From NCBI RefSeq assembly GCF_024298905.1, contig NZ_CP101154.1, forward strand, positions 248,001 to 312,000: a stretch of DNA of 64,000 nucleotides. The letters are read 5' to 3'. Below the pieces are notes generated by a model. The model was not told where the DNA came from, made no database searches, and saw only the letters and a program-made list of their open reading frames with translations. This DNA is from Natronomonas marina (GTDB lineage: Archaea; Halobacteriota; Halobacteria; Halobacteriales; Haloarculaceae). Shown in pieces: positions 1 through 8,191 of the stretch. Both the position numbers and the translations under genes were made by a program. Position 1 is the stretch's first letter. Each line of letters begins with the position of its first letter.

Positions 1-126
1 GGCAGTCCGGACGGGACGGCCGACGGTTCGGACGGCGGACGGAACGCCACGGAGACCGGAGCGACCCCGGAGGACACGGACGCGGCCGCCGGTGCCGATG
101 GCGGCGACCCCGGCGACCCGGCCTGA
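1..126 (+). CDS. C-terminal end of a protein truncated by the window edge
   Basis: Frame 1 is open from the first base to a TGA at 124-126. The 41 visible residues are low-complexity and rich in Gly, Asp, Ala and Thr, as in an acidic tail or linker of a haloarchaeal secreted or membrane protein. No domain is visible, so no function can be given. Codon use is typical of the window: nearly every third position is G or C. Confidence 0.6.
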   Translation, partial: GSPDGTADGSDGGRNATETGATPEDTDAAAGADGGDPGDPA

Positions 127-170
127 CGCGGAGCCACGCCCTTTTACGTCCCGACCGAGAACGACGACCA

Positions 171-821
171 ATGAGTCACCAGCGCGTCGCGGTCCGCTGT
201 CCCTCCTGTTCGCCCGGGTCCGAGACGGCCCACGAGGTCCTGAACCGGGGGGGACAGGCGACCGTCCGGTGTGGCGACTGCGGGCACGTCCACAAGACCA
301 CCATCGAGACCGAATCGACCGTCGAGCGGCGAGTCATCGTCTCCCAGGAGGGCGAGTCCGACGAGGCTGCCGTCGAGATTCCGCCCGACGCCGACCTGTC
401 GGTCGGCGAGGAGTTCCTCGTCGAGACCGATGCGGCCATCCTCACGGCCCGCATCACCTCCATCGAGACGACCGACGGCTCCCGCGTCGAGGAGGCGACA
501 GCGAAAGACGCCAAGACGCTGTGGACCCGGGCGGTCGGCAACGTCGCGGTGAACCTGACGCTGCACCCGAAGGACGGTGGCCACGACGAGACCCGCAGCG
601 TCAAGATACAGGTGCCCGGCGACGAGGCGTTCGTCGTCGGCGAGACGCACGAGTACGGCGGCGAGGAGTTCACCGTCGAGCGCCTGCTCGTCCGCGAGGA
701 CGCCACCGGCTACGACCGGGAGGGCTACGACTACGCGGGCGACAGCGCCCCCGCCAAGGACCTCAAGCGGGTCTACGCCCGCGACGAGGACGCTCGGACG
801 CGGGCCTGGTCCGGGTGGTAG
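171..821 (+). CDS. HVO_0476-family zinc finger protein
   Basis: A 216-residue protein with an N-terminal zinc ribbon: CPSC at about residues 10-13 and CGDC at about 34-37. An acidic beta-rich body follows, with no membrane segment. The arrangement matches the conserved haloarchaeal HVO_0476 zinc-finger family, whose biochemical role is not established. It lies 4 bases before a PCM-type methyltransferase on the same strand, so the two are probably co-transcribed. The ATG at 171 places the zinc ribbon directly at the N-terminus, as expected for the family. Longer overlapping frames in this stretch are Arg-rich shadows. Confidence 0.8.
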   Translation: MSHQRVAVRCPSCSPGSETAHEVLNRGGQATVRCGDCGHVHKTTIETESTVERRVIVSQEGESDEAAVEIPPDADLSVGEEFLVETDAAILTARITSIETTDGSRVEEATAKDAKTLWTRAVGNVAVNLTLHPKDGGHDETRSVKIQVPGDEAFVVGETHEYGGEEFTVERLLVREDATGYDREGYDYAGDSAPAKDLKRVYARDEDARTRAWSGW

Positions 822-825
822 CGGG

Positions 826-1482
826 ATGTTCGGGCGCGACTCCGGGGGCGGCGACTTCGAACGGCGGCGCGAGGAGATGGTCGACCGCCTCGTCGAGACC
901 GACCGCATCGAGCGCGAGTCGACCGTCGCGGCGCTGACGGCCGTCCCGCGCCACGAGTTCGTCCCGGAGTCGCGCCGCGAGGACGCCTACGCCGACCGGC
1001 CGCTGCCCATCGGCGCCGATCAGACCGTCTCGGCGCCGCACATGGTCGGCATCATGTGCGACCTGCTCGAACTCGATGCGGGCGACCGGGTGCTCGAGGT
1101 CGGCACCGGCTGTGGCTACCACGCCGCCGTCACCGCCGAAATCGTCGGCGACGGCAACGTCTACAGCGTCGAGTACGTCGACCGACTGGCCGAGACAGCC
1201 CGCCAGCGGCTCGCCGACCTCGGGTACGAGGTCCACGTCCGCGTCGGCGACGGCAACGCCGGCTGGCCCGACCACGCCCCCTACGACGCCGCCTACCTCA
1301 CCTGTGCGGCGTCGTCGCTGCCCGAGGCCGTCATCGACCAGCTCCGGGAGGGCGGCCGCGTCGTCGCACCCATCGGGACCACCAGCCAGACGCTCGTGCG
1401 GGCGACGAAAACGGGCGACGGACTGCGGCGGGAGGAGCACGGCGCCGTCCGGTTCGTCCGGATGCAGGGCGGTGAGGCCTGA
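826..1482 (+). CDS. pcm: Protein-L-isoaspartate O-methyltransferase
   Basis: A 218-residue cytosolic class I SAM methyltransferase that repairs isoaspartyl residues in damaged proteins. The PCM signature QTVSAPHMV sits at about residues 66-74. The SAM-binding loop EVGTGCGYHAAV is at about 91-102, followed by the acidic motif in YSVEYVDRL. The end carries the usual GGRVVAPIG motif. The frame is open further upstream, but ATG 826, 4 bases after the previous stop, gives the normal family length. The stop at 1482 is 1 base before the GTG of the next gene, indicating a tight operon. Unlike the second PCM-like gene at 2411, the active-site loop is intact. Confidence 0.9.
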   Translation: MFGRDSGGGDFERRREEMVDRLVETDRIERESTVAALTAVPRHEFVPESRREDAYADRPLPIGADQTVSAPHMVGIMCDLLELDAGDRVLEVGTGCGYHAAVTAEIVGDGNVYSVEYVDRLAETARQRLADLGYEVHVRVGDGNAGWPDHAPYDAAYLTCAASSLPEAVIDQLREGGRVVAPIGTTSQTLVRATKTGDGLRREEHGAVRFVRMQGGEA

Positions 1483-1483
1483 C

Positions 1484-2389
1484 GTGCCGGCGGCAGACCC
1501 GACGGCCGAGTGGCGCGAACTCGCCCTGCTGTGGGCCGCCCGGCGCTGTGGCGCGCTGGAGGCGCTTGCGACCACCGCGGGCACGCCCGAGGGCGTCGCC
1601 GAGGCGGCCGACATCGACCCGGCCGCCGCAGAGCGCCTCGTGGCAGCCCTGCACGCTCGGGGGTTCCTGGCGCGCGTCGGCGACGAGTACGAACCGGCCG
1701 ACCGGATGCTCGGCTTCCTCACGAAAGCGGACCTCCGCTCCGTCGGCGGATTGCCCGCCGAGGTCGACGCCTTCCAGCGGTGGGTCGACCTTCCGGCCAC
1801 CCTCGCGGGCGAGGACGTTCCCGAACCGCCCGACGCGGTCCGGAACGAACTCGGTCGGGCGGCGGTGCTCGACGAGACGCGCGTCCGCTCGGAGGTGACG
1901 ACGGCCGTCCACGCCGCGCCCGACGGCGAGACGGTCGTCCTCGTCGGCGACGGGGCCGGGCGTCGGGGCCGCGAGTTCGCCGACCGCGGCTGGTCCGTCA
2001 CCCTGCTCGAGGCGCCCGGGCGTATCGACGCCGTCGAACCGCTGCTGCGGTCGACCCCGGTGGACCTCCGGGGCGGCGACGCCACCGACCTCCCCGACTG
2101 TGACCTCGTGGTCGGCGTCGGGACGCTCCGGCGTCACGAGCCCGCGGGCGCCCGCGAGGTCGTCGAGGCGGCCAGCGACGCTGCAGGGGCCGCGGTCTTT
2201 CTCGACGCGTTCTACGGGGAGACGCCCGACGCGGAACTGTTCGACGTCGGCGCGCTGTCGGCCGGCGAGGGCCGCGTCCACGACGTCGGTGCGGTCCGCT
2301 CGTGGCTCGATGCGGCGTTCGGAACGGCGGGGGTCGAGTCGGTCCCCGCCAGCCCGCTGTCGGCCGCGGTCGGGCGCGCGATTGATTAG
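1484..2389 (+). CDS. Methyltransferase-like protein with N-terminal winged helix
   Basis: A 301-residue protein starting at GTG 1484, directly after the pcm stop. Residues 1-75 resemble the winged-helix dimerisation domain of O-methyltransferases: an alpha-rich ALLWAARRCGALEAL followed by a helix-turn-helix around residues 35-60. Residues 125-300 keep a Rossmann-like order (VVLVGDGAG, then acidic and DLVVGVGTLRRHE segments). The glycine-rich SAM loop is weak, so catalysis is uncertain. It sits between two PCM-type genes, which suggests a shared role in protein repair or a regulatory function. It is a haloarchaeal conserved type that I cannot name. Confidence 0.7.
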   Translation: MPAADPTAEWRELALLWAARRCGALEALATTAGTPEGVAEAADIDPAAAERLVAALHARGFLARVGDEYEPADRMLGFLTKADLRSVGGLPAEVDAFQRWVDLPATLAGEDVPEPPDAVRNELGRAAVLDETRVRSEVTTAVHAAPDGETVVLVGDGAGRRGREFADRGWSVTLLEAPGRIDAVEPLLRSTPVDLRGGDATDLPDCDLVVGVGTLRRHEPAGAREVVEAASDAAGAAVFLDAFYGETPDAELFDVGALSAGEGRVHDVGAVRSWLDAAFGTAGVESVPASPLSAAVGRAID

Positions 2390-2410
2390 GCTCCGGGACG
2401 GAGTCGACGT

Positions 2411-3151
2411 ATGGACCCCGCGGTGCTGCGCGACGACATGGTCGACAGCCTCGAGCACGAGGCCAAGGCCGTCGTCGGCTCCGAACGGGTCGGCGTCGCG
2501 ATGCGGGAGGTGCCCCGCGAGCCGTTCGTCGAGGACGACTCGGCGGCCTACGCGGACCGCGCCTTCGAGCGCCTCGGGACGCGGGTGCTGTCGCCGAGCG
2601 CCGCCGGCCGCCTGTTCGAGGCGCTGTCCGTCCGCCCGGGCGACGACGTCCTCGTCGTCGGCGTCGGCGTCGGCTACACCGCCGCCGTCGTCGCCGAGAT
2701 AGCCGGCGAGACCAACGTCCACGGCGTCGACATCGCCCGACGGCTCGTCTACGATGCCCGCTCGAACCTCGAACGAGCGGGCTACCCCGGCGTGCTCGTC
2801 GACTGCCGGGACGGCGCCTACGGGCTGGCCGAGTACGCCCCCTACGACCGGATTCTCGTCGAGGCCGCCGCCGTCGAGCCGCCGGCTGCCCTCCTCGACC
2901 AGCTGGCACCGGGGGGTCGGCTCGTCATGCCGCTCGGGACCGCCGGCCAGGAACTCGTCGCCATCGAGGACGGCGACCGCGTCGCCGAGTTCGGCACCGT
3001 CGCCTACCACCCCATGCTCGTCGAGGGCGAACAGCCCGACGGCGTCGAGCGCAACCGGACCCGCCGCGAGGACCGCGAACACGCCCGCCGGGACGCCGAG
3101 CGCCGGAAGGGCTGGGAGCAGTCCTGGATCGACTGGGACGAGCGGGTCTGA
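2411..3151 (+). CDS. Divergent PCM-family methyltransferase
   Basis: A 246-residue paralogue of the upstream pcm. The SAM fold is kept: VLVVGVGVGYTAAVVAE at about residues 81-97, HGVDIARR, and GGRLVMPLG near residue 177. The PCM active-site loop Q-T-(I/V)-S-x-P-H-M is replaced by TRVLSPSAAG, and a charged tail rich in Arg, Glu and Trp extends the C-terminus by about 35 residues. Haloarchaea often carry two PCM genes, one of which is divergent. Either it acts on another substrate or it has lost isoaspartate specificity. It is the last gene of a plus-strand cluster that begins at 171. Confidence 0.8.
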   Translation: MDPAVLRDDMVDSLEHEAKAVVGSERVGVAMREVPREPFVEDDSAAYADRAFERLGTRVLSPSAAGRLFEALSVRPGDDVLVVGVGVGYTAAVVAEIAGETNVHGVDIARRLVYDARSNLERAGYPGVLVDCRDGAYGLAEYAPYDRILVEAAAVEPPAALLDQLAPGGRLVMPLGTAGQELVAIEDGDRVAEFGTVAYHPMLVEGEQPDGVERNRTRREDREHARRDAERRKGWEQSWIDWDERV

Positions 3152-3163
3152 GCGGCCGCCCCG

Positions 3164-3613
3164 TCACTCCCGGACCACGAGCAGCGCCGTGTTCCCCCGC
3201 TCGTCGGCGTACTCGCTGCCGGCGGGCGGCTTGACGTCGAACTCGACGGTCCCGTCCCGTTGATTGGCGCCGAGCGTCGGCGAGAGTTCCAGTTCCGCGG
3301 TCCCGTTCCGGTCGGTCGTGGCCGTCCGGACGCCGTCGAGCCGTGCCGACCCGCCGCGGGCGACGACCGTCGCGTCGGCGACCCCCTGTCCGTCCGGGTC
3401 GACGACGGCCACCTCGATGGTGTGGTTGCCCGGCGCCACGACCTCGGGGGTCGGCCGGACGTCCAGTTCCGTGACGGCGAGCCCGGAGATGCCCGACAGC
3501 ATGCTCATCATCACCGAGAGGCTGGCGACGCCGACGACTAGGGCGATGACGAGTCGGACCGGCAGTCCCTCGATGGCCCGCTCGTCGTCGCGGAGGCGTT
3601 CGAGTTGACGCAT
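3164..3613 (-). CDS. Membrane-anchored protein with Ig-like domain
   Basis: A 149-residue protein. A cytosolic N-terminus (MRQLERLRDDERAIEG) is followed by one transmembrane helix at about residues 20-42 and an exported domain of about 100 residues. That domain looks like a carboxypeptidase-regulatory or Big-1-type beta sandwich, with the pattern DPDGQGVADATVVARGG and later TDRNGTAELELS. ATG at 3613 was preferred over an upstream frame extension because it gives a clean start directly before the helix. It converges on the PCM cluster with 12 bases between stops. This is a common haloarchaeal architecture of unknown function. Confidence 0.65.
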   Translation of the reverse strand: MRQLERLRDDERAIEGLPVRLVIALVVGVASLSVMMSMLSGISGLAVTELDVRPTPEVVAPGNHTIEVAVVDPDGQGVADATVVARGGSARLDGVRTATTDRNGTAELELSPTLGANQRDGTVEFDVKPPAGSEYADERGNTALLVVRE

Positions 3614-3692
3614 GGGGTGGGTGGTCCCGCTCTCGTACTTAAACTCTCGCGGGAACCGCAAGGCACCTGTGTCCGCTCGCGGACGTGCCGCC

Positions 3693-4052
3693 ATGGAACG
3701 GCGGGTCGTGCTGCTGGTCGGGGCGGGGGGATTCGCCGGCGCGGTCTGCCGGCACGCCGTCTCGGTCGCGCTGTCGGCGGGCTTTCCCTGGGGGACGCTC
3801 GCGGTCAACGTCGCCGGCGCGTTCCTGCTCGGACTGTTCGTCTACGGGAGCGCCGAACTCCGGCGGGTCCCCGAGTCGGCGCGCCTCGTCGTCTCGGCGG
3901 GCTTTCTCTCCTCGTTTACCACCTACAGCGCCTTCGCCGCCGAGACGGTCGCGCTCGCGCCGGCGCTGGCGGCGGGTAACGTCTTCGCCAACTACGCGCT
4001 CGGCCTCGGGGCCGTCGTCGCCGCCCGAGGGGTGGTCCTGTGGCGCTCGTGA
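3693..4052 (+). CDS. crcB: Fluoride channel CrcB/Fluc, subunit 1
   Basis: A 119-residue membrane protein with four predicted helices. It carries the Fluc signatures: a small N-terminal helix with GGFAGAVCRH, the pore Asn in GTLAVNVAGAFLLG, and the Phe-box GFLSSFTTYSAFAAE. Fluc channels export fluoride as dual-topology dimers. ATG 3693 was chosen because the upstream extension is not hydrophobic. It overlaps the second crcB gene by 13 bases, so the two subunits are probably translationally coupled and form an asymmetric heterodimer, as in other organisms with paired crcB genes. Confidence 0.9.
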   Translation: MERRVVLLVGAGGFAGAVCRHAVSVALSAGFPWGTLAVNVAGAFLLGLFVYGSAELRRVPESARLVVSAGFLSSFTTYSAFAAETVALAPALAAGNVFANYALGLGAVVAARGVVLWRS

Positions 4053-4396
4053 CCGCCCTCGCGGTCGGGGTCGGCGGCGCTACCGGCGCGCTCGCCCGCT
4101 ATGCGGTCGGCGAGGCCCTCGAACGGCGTGCGCTCGACACGCTCGTCGTCAACGTCCTCGGGAGCCTGCTGCTCGGGGTCGTTCTCGGCGCGCCCCTCGG
4201 CGGGACCGTCCGTCTCGCGGCCGGCGCCGGGTTCTGTGGGGCGTTCACGACGTTCTCGTCGTTCGCCGTCGAGACGGTTCGACTGGCGGAGGAGGGTCGC
4301 GGACGCGCCGCCGCCGCCAACGCCGCCGTGACGCTCGCACTCGCGCTCCCGGCGACGTTTCTCGGGACCGTCCTCGGGTCGGTCGCCGGCGGCTGA
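4040..4396 (+). CDS. crcB: Fluoride channel CrcB/Fluc, subunit 2
   Basis: A 118-residue four-helix protein, paralogous to the preceding crcB. Motifs are GGATGALARYAVG near the N-terminus, the pore Asn in TLVVNVLGSLLLG, and GFCGAFTTFSSFAVET. ATG 4040 lies inside the end of crcB-1. GTG 4049 is an equally good start and would leave a 4-base overlap (GTGA). The arginine in the first helix (ARYAVG) against few basic residues in subunit 1 fits opposite membrane orientation of the pair, though I have not modelled topology. No fluoride riboswitch was recognised upstream. Confidence 0.9.
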   Translation: MALVTALAVGVGGATGALARYAVGEALERRALDTLVVNVLGSLLLGVVLGAPLGGTVRLAAGAGFCGAFTTFSSFAVETVRLAEEGRGRAAAANAAVTLALALPATFLGTVLGSVAGG

Positions 4397-4442
4397 TGCG
4401 GTGGTCGGTCCGCGACGGTGGAACGTCGAGAAAGAGCCGCCT

Positions 4443-5021
4443 TCAGTCCGTCGAGTCGGCGTTCAGTTGCCGGAGTTCGACCTCGAAGTCGCGCTCGCTC
4501 AGCTCCGCCGTGGTCCGGTCCAGTTCCTCGCGGAGTTCGTCGAGGCGGTCGGTCAGCTCCCCGTAAGAGTCGCTTTCCTCCAGTTCCTGGGGCGTCTTCT
4601 GGGTCTTGAGTGCGGCCACCTTCGACGCCAGCGAGAACATCTCCTGTAGCTGGTCGTCGTAGGCCGCCCGCGAGAGGAGCGTCTCGACGACGTCGTAGAG
4701 GTTCTCGCGTCGGACCGGTTTGACGATATACTCGTCGAAACCCATCTCGATGATGTCGAAATCCGGCTCGACGGCGGTGACCATCGAGATTCCGCAGTCG
4801 TACCCCTCGCCGCGGATGTGTTCGACGACCTCGCCCCCGGAGACCTCGGGCATCAGGCGGTCGACGAGCGCCACGTCGACCGACTCGTCCATCCCCTCTA
4901 TGGCCTCTTCGCCCCCGTAGGCCGTTCGAACGTCGTACTCCTCTGCGAGCCACGCGGCGTAGAGATCCGCGAGGTCGCGCTCGTCGTCTACGACCAGCAC
5001 GGTCGGTTCGTCTCCGCTCAT
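4443..5021 (-). CDS. HalX-domain response regulator
   Basis: A 192-residue protein. Residues 5-120 form a receiver domain: VLVVDDERD with the acidic pocket, a phospho-acceptor Asp in VDVALVDRLMPEVSGGE, and the conserved Lys in IVKPVRRENL. Residues 125-190 form the HalX coiled region (LASKVAALKTQKTPQEL), a haloarchaeal output module of unknown partner. ATG 5021 starts directly before the first receiver strand; an upstream in-frame extension is not receiver-like. No histidine kinase lies next to it, so it is an orphan regulator here. Phosphorylation would come from a kinase elsewhere. Confidence 0.88.
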   Translation of the reverse strand: MSGDEPTVLVVDDERDLADLYAAWLAEEYDVRTAYGGEEAIEGMDESVDVALVDRLMPEVSGGEVVEHIRGEGYDCGISMVTAVEPDFDIIEMGFDEYIVKPVRRENLYDVVETLLSRAAYDDQLQEMFSLASKVAALKTQKTPQELEESDSYGELTDRLDELREELDRTTAELSERDFEVELRQLNADSTD

Positions 5022-5125
5022 GACGACCTCATACACGACGGTTACACCCGATGTAAGTAAGGCGTTGCGGCTGTTTTCGCCGTGCGAAGCCACCGGATCG
5101 CCCCGGGGCGGCGATCCGCCCCCCG

Positions 5126-5212
5126 TCACAGCAGAGACGACAGCGGGATGCCGAACACCGCTACGAGGACGACGACCACGTACGAGAACAGCGGGAGTTT
5201 CCGCGTCGGCAC
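5126..5212 (-). CDS. Possible 28-residue single-helix membrane peptide
   Basis: GTG at 5212 opens a 29-codon frame: a short basic N-terminus (VPTRKLP), then one uninterrupted hydrophobic stretch (FSYVVVVLVAVFGIPLSSLL) and a TGA. The hydrophobic composition in a GC-rich stretch, with GTC-type valine codons, favours real coding over chance. Tiny one-helix proteins are common in haloarchaea but usually unannotated. No TATA box at the leaderless distance is obvious, which lowers confidence. Confidence 0.35.
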   Translation of the reverse strand: MPTRKLPLFSYVVVVLVAVFGIPLSSLL

Positions 5213-5418
5213 GGGCCTGGTTCGTTCCCTGCTACGTGGTCTGCGGGTGTATGTTGGACGGATGTCGAACGGTGTTCGGTGTCCGTCCCCGGCGACGTTC
5301 GTGAGGCGAACGGCGGGTAGTTCCGGGGGCGTGTGGGGAATCCTCGCGGCGGGACGTCACGGCACACCAGGAGAGCGGTACTACTTAGAGGGACGGTCAG
5401 GTAGGCACGTCAATCACG
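5213..5418. other. Intergenic stretch before the APC transporter
   Basis: Together with 5022-5125 this is a 397-base gap apart from the small peptide above. The only regulatory element I can support is a TATA-like box, tacttaga at 5382-5389, whose centre lies about 33 bases before the transporter ATG. That predicts a very short leader. No RNA gene or repeat is visible. Confidence 0.4.
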
Positions 5419-7806
5419 ATGGTAGAGCACACCCGGACGCTGGATTTCAAAGTCGCCTACGCCATCGGACTCGGGACGATGATCGCGGCGGGCATCTTCT
5501 CGCTGTCGGGGACCGCCGTGGCGCGAATCGGGAGCAGTGCCGTCGTCGCCTTCGTCATCGCGGCGCTGGTGGCCGCGCTGACGGCAGCCTCCTACTCGGA
5601 GTTCGCCTCCATCTACTCGGAGAACGGCGGCGGCTACCTATTCTCGTCCCGCACGTTCGAGCACGACACGCTGATTTACACCGTCGGTGCGATGCTGTTT
5701 CTCGGTTACACCGGCACGACCGCCTTCTACCTGGCGACGATGGACGAGTGGGTGTTCCGGTTCATCCTCCCGGACTCCATGCACATGCTCCCCCACGGCA
5801 CCGCCGGCGTGGTGACGGCGATACTGCTGGGCGTCCTGAACGCCCGCGGGACCGAGGAGAGCGGCACCTTCCAGCTGTTCGTGACCGGCGCGAAGGTCGC
5901 GGTCCTGTTCGCGTTCGTTGCCGGCGCCTTCGCCTTCCGCGGTCCCTCGACGGCGGTCGGCAACTTCGCCGGCGAGTTCTCCGCCGACCCCATCGGCATC
6001 GTCACCATCGCCGCGCTGGCGTTCATCACCTTCTTCGGCTTCTCCGCCATCGCCGCCAGCGCCGGCGAGATCATCGAACCGCGCCGGACGGTGCCGCTCG
6101 CCATCGCGGCCAGCATCGTCACCGTCACCGTTCTCTACGCGCTCGTCATCGTCTCGATGGTCAACTCGCCGGTTCCGGCCGAGGTCATCGCACGGGAGGG
6201 CGAGACGGCGATGGGCCGGGTCGCCGCCGGCTTCCTCGGCCCGATGGGACGGTCGCTCATCGTCGCCGGCGCCGTCTTCAGCATGGTCAGTGCCTCGAAC
6301 GCGAGCATCCTGGCCGCAAGCGGCATCGGCGCGCTGATGGGCCGGCAGGGCCAGGCCCCCCGGCAGTTCTCCCGCATCCACCGCAAGTACAACACGCCGT
6401 TCTGGAGCGTGGCGACGGCGACCGGCGTCATCGTCGCCCTCATCGTGACCTTCATCGGGCTGTTTCCCGCCGAGGGAGGCCTCCTCCCCGTCGACCTCAC
6501 CGTGCCGTTCCCCCTCGTCGGATCGCTCACTCTGACGGAACTGGGGCTGACGACACTGACCGGCTTCGCCACCCTGAACCTCCTGTTGCCGCTGTCGGTC
6601 GTCAACATCGCGCTCATCTACTCGCGGCGCCGGTTCCCGGACATCGAGCGCGGCTTCCGCGTCCCCGGTGTGCCGGTGTTGCCCGCCGTCGGCGTGCTCG
6701 CCAACGTCGCGCTCATCTACAACCTCCCGCTGAAGGGCGTCGTCGTCGGTCTCGCCCTCGTCGTCGTCCTCGTCGGTGCCTACCTCGCCTGGGGCGGCGC
6801 CCCCGACGTCGAGGAACTCTACGAACGGGTCGTTCCCCCGACCTCGCCGGCCGCGACGCCCGGCGGCGCCGGCGGCGCACCGGCCGTCGAGAGCGACCTG
6901 ACCGCCGACGACGAGGACGCCTACCGCATCCTCGTGGCCGTCGGCCGCCCCGACCGCGCCGCGCGGTACGCCAAACTCGCCGCGACGCTCGGGAACTTCC
7001 AGGCCGAGGACCCCGTCGTTCACGTCCTGACGGTGACACAGATAACCGAACAGACGCCACACGAGGCGGTCGCCGAGACCGCCCGCGCCCGCGTCACCCG
7101 CATTCAGGAACTGCTGGCCGCCGAGGACATCGACGCCGACTACGCCGTCGAGGGCCACACCTGCCGCGACGTCGCCTTCGACATCGTCCAGACGGCCCGC
7201 GACGGCGAGGCCGACCTCGTCCTGATGGGCTACCCAGAGGAGCACACCCAGGTCGCCGAGGACGTCGAGTACAAGGCCCCCTGTGGGGTGCTGTTCGCAA
7301 GCGGCGTCCTGGACCCGACCGAGGTCGACGTCGTCAACGTCGGCGCCGGCGGCGGGCCCCACCACATGGGCCTGCTGTCGCTCATCGACCGGATGGGTGA
7401 ACACGACGTCGACGTCCACGTCATCAACGTCACGCCGGAGGGCGGTCCCGGCCGCCCCGAGAACACCGAGGCCACCATCGCCGGTCTGTCGAACGCCTCG
7501 TCCGTCCAGATTCACAACCTCTCCGCCCAGACCATCGCCGACGGCCTCGTCGAACAGGCCGCCGACAACGGCGGCCTCCTCGTCATCGGCGCGACCCGGA
7601 CCCGACGGCTCCGCCGCCGCGTCTTCGGCAGCACGCCCGACAACGTCATCCAGCTCGCCGAGGGCGCCGGCGTTCCCGTCCTCGTCTACGCCAGCCCCCG
7701 CGGCGTCCAGGGTCCCATCGAGGACTACCTCTACCCCATCTACCGCTACGTCACCGGCAAGCGACGGAGTCCGACCGGAACGGGCGGGAGCGGCGTCGAG
7801 GAGTAG
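5419..7806 (+). CDS. APC amino acid transporter fused to two universal-stress domains
   Basis: A 795-residue protein. Residues 1-460 form an APC-superfamily permease of about 12 helices, opening with GLGTMIAAGIFSLSG, the substrate-backbone binding loop of helix 1. A Pro/Gly/Ala-rich linker at about 475-490 leads to two cytosolic UspA-like domains, about 500-630 and 635-780. The second ends with LLVIGATRTRRLRRRVFGST, close to the ATP-loop pattern G-x(2)-G-x(9)-G-(S/T). Permease-UspA fusions are well known in haloarchaea; the stress domain probably senses nucleotide or cell state. It is transcribed alone. Confidence 0.88.
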   Translation: MVEHTRTLDFKVAYAIGLGTMIAAGIFSLSGTAVARIGSSAVVAFVIAALVAALTAASYSEFASIYSENGGGYLFSSRTFEHDTLIYTVGAMLFLGYTGTTAFYLATMDEWVFRFILPDSMHMLPHGTAGVVTAILLGVLNARGTEESGTFQLFVTGAKVAVLFAFVAGAFAFRGPSTAVGNFAGEFSADPIGIVTIAALAFITFFGFSAIAASAGEIIEPRRTVPLAIAASIVTVTVLYALVIVSMVNSPVPAEVIAREGETAMGRVAAGFLGPMGRSLIVAGAVFSMVSASNASILAASGIGALMGRQGQAPRQFSRIHRKYNTPFWSVATATGVIVALIVTFIGLFPAEGGLLPVDLTVPFPLVGSLTLTELGLTTLTGFATLNLLLPLSVVNIALIYSRRRFPDIERGFRVPGVPVLPAVGVLANVALIYNLPLKGVVVGLALVVVLVGAYLAWGGAPDVEELYERVVPPTSPAATPGGAGGAPAVESDLTADDEDAYRILVAVGRPDRAARYAKLAATLGNFQAEDPVVHVLTVTQITEQTPHEAVAETARARVTRIQELLAAEDIDADYAVEGHTCRDVAFDIVQTARDGEADLVLMGYPEEHTQVAEDVEYKAPCGVLFASGVLDPTEVDVVNVGAGGGPHHMGLLSLIDRMGEHDVDVHVINVTPEGGPGRPENTEATIAGLSNASSVQIHNLSAQTIADGLVEQAADNGGLLVIGATRTRRLRRRVFGSTPDNVIQLAEGAGVPVLVYASPRGVQGPIEDYLYPIYRYVTGKRRSPTGTGGSGVEE

Positions 7807-7950
7807 CGCGACTCGTCCCGTCAGCCCGGAACCGGCACGTCCTGGCGACCGAGAACTGTTCGTTTCGGCGCGTATTCGGTGACCTGGTGGCCCAACCCGG
7901 AGGTACCGACTACCCGTACCGCTGGCCGACGTACACGGGCCGAAGAATAG

Positions 7951-7966
7951 TGGACTCGCCGGGATT
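7951..7966. repeat. Partial copy of the tRNA-Ala 3' end
   Basis: The 16 bases tggactcgccgggatt are identical to 8026-8041, which hold the discriminator base, 3' acceptor strand and start of the T-stem of tRNA-Ala. The copy has the same orientation and lies 59 bases beyond the tRNA 3' end. Such duplications are what tyrosine-integrase insertion into a tRNA leaves behind. It is followed by a near-palindrome, ctcgtgagcgaagcgaacgag. Confidence 0.6.
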
Positions 7967-8025
7967 CTCGTGAGCGAAGCGAACGAGAAGTGGGCGAGGA
8001 AACGAGACGAACGCGGTGGGTCGAA

Positions 8026-8097
8026 TGGACTCGCCGGGATTTGAACCCGGGGCCTCTTCCTTGCGAAGGAAGCGATCTGCCGCTGATCTACGAGCCC
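8026..8097 (-). tRNA. tRNA-Ala (anticodon CGC)
   Basis: A complete cloverleaf on the minus strand. The acceptor stem is GGGCTCG with CGAGTCC and includes the G3-U70 wobble pair that is the universal alanine identity element. The anticodon arm is CTTCC TTCGCAA GGAAG with anticodon CGC, and the T-loop is GTTCAAATC. The 3' CCA is not encoded; the discriminator base is A. No intron is seen. Confidence 0.95.
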
Positions 8098-8191
8098 TCG
8101 GTCGTCGGTTGCCGGTTCGGGCGTTTGTACCTTGCGTTTTCGCAGCCACGGAAAGCGACCGGGAGCGGTCGCGCGTGAGTGCTGCGGCGGG

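Noticed and set aside
3612-3692. In-frame extension of the first crcB gene to ATG 3612
   Set aside because: The extra 27 residues are polar, overlap the promoter zone of the divergent gene at 3613, and are not found in Fluc proteins.
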